From positions 6,865,472 to 6,929,471 of the forward strand of contig NC_087069.1 in NCBI RefSeq assembly GCF_963678635.1: DNA of 64,000 bases. The letters run 5' to 3'. Positions 61,560 through 64,000 of this stretch are shown here, piece after piece; position 1 is the stretch's first letter; the number at the start of each line of letters is the position of its first letter. The translations under genes and the position numbers were made by a program. The notes under the pieces were generated by a model. It had not been told where the DNA came from. It was given only the letters and a program-made list of their open reading frames with translations, and did no database searches. The DNA comes from Symsagittifera roscoffensis (taxonomy: Eukaryota; Xenacoelomorpha; Acoela; Convolutidae).

Positions 61560-63113
61560 TCAGCCTATACTTAAGTAATATTTCTTATGTACATACACTT
61601 GTATGTTCGTATCAGAGAATATCACGTATACAAGCGCGTACAATTCCCGAGGATGCAGTCTTCCTCTGTTTGGATCGAACACCGGAAGCGAAAGTTCCTT
61701 CACGTCCATTTCCACAAGGAAGTCCCTCAGCCTCGTCAAAGACAAGACTAAATTTTCTGGGTCCACGTGTTGTTTCTCCGTTGCCCTCGTTACCAAGAAG
61801 CATAAGTACTTTCCCGGTATCTGCGACACCGCCGGGGGTAAGGCTGCTACGCCCCCTATCCCTGGTCTTTGCTTCCAAAGGAATTCCACGTTTTTGTATT
61901 CTCTCTTAAAATCCGCCGCTAGCGCCGTCCTAAAACTCATGTCTGCGGTGATCGCTATCGCACATGTTCTGTTTGTGAGTATGAAATCACTATCTGTTAG
62001 TACTATGTTACTCGAATATTCATTTGGTAAGTTAAAATATGACTCAACTACCCTGCCTATGTCAGGTTTCTTAGGTTCTTCGCCTGTTTCTGCTTCTAAG
62101 TCTCCTGTTTCTCTTGCTATTCTCAATTTTTTTATTATCAGGTTTTCAGTGTGGGTAAGTCCTACCCCCACTCCCCGGACAAAAATATCCATCGGCGTCC
62201 CCGTCGATCGCATACCGGATATTAAGTCGAGGTTAGAAGCTGGAATGAGGAGTTGTCCTTCTTGGGCAGCCCAAGAAGGATCATCTCGCTCCGTCTCAAT
62301 GTATTTCGCGCTTTCACGATCCACATCTTGAATCGTGACGCTGGTCTCTTTAGGATCTGATGTCATTTCGTTCAGCCACTCCAAGACTCGCAGATTTGTG
62401 AGATCATCTCTGTTGGACTCCGATTGCTCCTCATCGAAATCTACTTCGGGTTCCGATCTGTCCTCGATCCATTCCTGGTCGTGATCATCCACTATGTCAA
62501 TGTCTTGTGAGACTGTTATGCTCTCTAGACCTACCACTTCTTCCACTATCTTTTTCAGATCTATCTTGTCTACTACATAGTCGTCACCGTAACGGTTGTA
62601 TTTCTTTCTAGGTCTTTTCCCGTCGCCTTGTCGAGTCTGCATCGTGAACGGGAGATCTGGATCCATATTTTTGGGAACCTCAGTCTGTTCGGGATCCTGC
62701 CAATCTTCCTCCGCGTAAGGTAAGGTTTCATCATCCGCTTCTATCACCTCATTTGGATCCAGGTCCAGTGGTGTATTCGTTCCCTCCTCTATTACCTCAT
62801 TTCCATCATTCTTCTCCCTGGTGCCTTTCTCGTTGACCTCGCAAGCAGGATCCATCATCAGGTAATCCCCTTTTTCCATATCTGCAGGTATACACAAGTC
62901 CTCTGTCGATGGATTGTGTGGCTTGATGTTTTCGTAGTGGGCGGCTCGGCCTGTACTCAGTCTGTAAAAGCGTCCCTCCTGGTGCACCTCTGTAATCATG
63001 AAGGGTCCCCTCCACTTCTTTAGGAGCTTCTTCGTCCCTTTCGGTGGTATAACGTTCTGAAACACCCATACGTAGTCTCCCACCGCGTAAGCTTTTGCAC
63101 CAGCTGCTTTCAA
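61560..63113 (-). CDS. E4 pol C-terminal extension: integrase tail, acidic linker, macro-like domain
   Basis: A 517-codon open frame. It starts abruptly at the duplication junction with KAAGAKAYAVGDYVWVF, which in E3 is the end of the integrase, so this is a 5'-truncated pol. GPFMITEV is the GPY/F-type segment. An acidic linker runs to about residue 270, with a conserved-looking block to 360. Residues about 362-517 read as a macro domain: TDSDFIL, CAIAITADMSFRTALAADFK, LCFLVTRA, ELSLPVFDPNRGRLHPREL, VIFSDTNIQVYVH. Both copies of the family keep this domain to the stop codon. Ligand-loop glycines of standard macro domains are replaced in the same way in E3 and E4, so binding or activity may differ from the OARD1/TARG1-like type. 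Confidence 0.65.
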   Translation of the reverse strand: MKAAGAKAYAVGDYVWVFQNVIPPKGTKKLLKKWRGPFMITEVHQEGRFYRLSTGRAAHYENIKPHNPSTEDLCIPADMEKGDYLMMDPACEVNEKGTREKNDGNEVIEEGTNTPLDLDPNEVIEADDETLPYAEEDWQDPEQTEVPKNMDPDLPFTMQTRQGDGKRPRKKYNRYGDDYVVDKIDLKKIVEEVVGLESITVSQDIDIVDDHDQEWIEDRSEPEVDFDEEQSESNRDDLTNLRVLEWLNEMTSDPKETSVTIQDVDRESAKYIETERDDPSWAAQEGQLLIPASNLDLISGMRSTGTPMDIFVRGVGVGLTHTENLIIKKLRIARETGDLEAETGEEPKKPDIGRVVESYFNLPNEYSSNIVLTDSDFILTNRTCAIAITADMSFRTALAADFKREYKNVEFLWKQRPGIGGVAALPPAVSQIPGKYLCFLVTRATEKQHVDPENLVLSLTRLRDFLVEMDVKELSLPVFDPNRGRLHPRELYALVYVIFSDTNIQVYVHKKYYLSIG

Positions 63114-64000
63114 GTGAGTAATTTTAAATGATCAATCAGGATCTAGAAAAGCAATCACGAATGTCACACTTGTCAATTTCACCTTAATATACATCGTTAA
63201 AATTTGCTTAAAGACAGTTCAGATAAAAAGATATTTATCCTAAAATTCATTAAAATCAATTGGTTTCTAAAATTTTGGAATAGGACCTAAGATTGGACAG
63301 TCCAAACTTTGGATCTATTCCCAAAATAGTCATTTAGTTATTCATGGTCACTAACCCCTACTTACCCATGATCTTAATAACCTAACACATTACAACACAT
63401 AACATAACATAACATAACACACATATCACATATTACATGTAACTTGGTCTTTGGCCTAACACCCTCTCGCTCATCACTCAGCCTATACTTAAGTAATATT
63501 TCTTATGTACATACACTTGTATGTTCGTATCAGAGAATATCACGTATACAAGCGCGTACAATTCCCGAGGATGCAGTCTTCCTCTGTTTGGATCGAACAC
63601 CGGAAGCGAAAGTTCCTTCACGTCCATTTCCACAAGGAAGTCCCTCAGCCTCGTCAAAGACAAGACTAAATTTTCTGGGTCCACGTGTTGTTTCTCCGTT
63701 GCCCTCGTTACCAAGAAGCATAAGTACTTTCCCGGTATCTGCGACACCGCCGGGGGTAAGGCTGCTACGCCCCCTATCCCTGGTCTTTGCTTCCAAAGGA
63801 ATTCCACGTTTTTGTATTCTCTCTTAAAATCCGCCGCTAGCGCCGTCCTAAAACTCATGTCTGCGGTGATCGCTATCGCACATGTTCTGTTTGTGAGTAT
63901 GAAATCACTATCTGTTAGTACTATGTTACTCGAATATTCATTTGGTAAGTTAAAATATGACTCAACTACCCTGCCTATGTCAGGTTTCTTAGGTTCTTCG
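63111..64000 (-). repeat. Second copy of a 1,918-bp tandem duplication (runs off the window)
   Basis: 63,111-64,000 repeats 61,193-62,082 almost base for base; one difference seen is ACATAACAAC versus ACATTACAAC. The copy contains the third-ORF side spacer and the end of the pol tail. The junction at 63,108-63,112 fuses spacer DNA to integrase-tail DNA. Confidence 0.9.
63478..64000 (-). CDS. Duplicate macro-like pol tail, partial
   Basis: Same protein as the last 174 codons of the 61,560-63,113 frame, open to the window edge. It would complete a macro-like domain ending at 63,478 with the same stop. It probably belongs to the true end of the E4 pol lying to the right, with the left copy a by-product of the duplication. 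Confidence 0.65.
   Translation of the reverse strand, partial: EEPKKPDIGRVVESYFNLPNEYSSNIVLTDSDFILTNRTCAIAITADMSFRTALAADFKREYKNVEFLWKQRPGIGGVAALPPAVSQIPGKYLCFLVTRATEKQHVDPENLVLSLTRLRDFLVEMDVKELSLPVFDPNRGRLHPRELYALVYVIFSDTNIQVYVHKKYYLSIG

Larger units (their letters stand above)
52204..64000 (-). mobile_element. E4: better preserved relative of E3, upstream end outside the window
   Basis: On the minus strand from the window edge: a duplicated pol-tail and spacer segment, pol C-terminal extension, spacer, a third ORF of about 2,970 codons. It matches E3 in the shared parts. The long open frames show it is younger or under selection. Gag and most of pol would lie right of 64,000, but the 1,918-bp tandem duplication complicates that. 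Confidence 0.8.

Overview
The window looks like a repeat-rich chromosome segment of an invertebrate animal. There is no bacterial-type gene layout, no tRNA or rRNA that I can see, retroelements of at least three kinds, degenerate satellite-like DNA, spliceosome-type signals and one 200-base assembly gap. A nematode is my best guess, but nothing here proves it. I recognise no ordinary single-copy host gene. Nearly everything that can be called is mobile-element DNA.

Region by region: (1) About 1-15,264, plus strand, is an AT-rich, G-poor, envelope-bearing Ty3/gypsy-like element (E1, an endogenous-retrovirus-like unit). It has a pre-gag region, gag with a CCHC knuckle, and a 1,624-codon pol (protease, RT, RNase H, integrase). 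Then come two tiny membrane proteins, a 376-codon reading frame with no ATG, a 697-aa Env-like ectodomain with a signal peptide, a short frame carrying the likely membrane anchor, and a 581-aa unknown protein. Several frame breaks and stops suggest decay or sequencing error. (2) 15,462-15,661 is the gap. (3) About 15,700-21,700 is a nested degenerate repeat with a period near 1.35-1.54 kb. 21,700-25,770 has no gene I can support. (4) About 25,774-29,210, plus strand, is a decayed Ty1/copia element (E2) with LTR remnants and no RNase H.

(5) 29,319-41,595, minus strand, is a decayed Ty3/gypsy element (E3): gag, protease, RT/RNase H, integrase, then an unusual C-terminal pol extension, a spacer and a third ORF. 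(6) 41,600-51,376 holds CCGG-containing short repeats, four copies of an LTR-like 0.92-0.95 kb repeat (three in tandem), a 205-bp tandem repeat ending in a perfect hairpin, and a separate SGNH-hydrolase-like fragment. (7) 52,204-64,000, minus strand, is a better preserved relative of E3 (E4): a third ORF of about 2,970 codons with one frameshift, the spacer, the pol C-terminal extension, and a near-identical 1,918-bp tandem duplication that runs off the window.

The most notable system is the E3/E4 family. Its pol polyprotein ends in what I read as a macro (ADP-ribose-binding) domain, and its third ORF carries an SGNH/GDSL-type hydrolase domain with the Ser, Asn, Asp and His motifs in place. 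Both modules appear in both copies, which argues that they belong to the element. The second notable system is E1, whose post-pol region carries Env plus at least four further reading frames. Most successive frames there step down by one phase with short overlaps.
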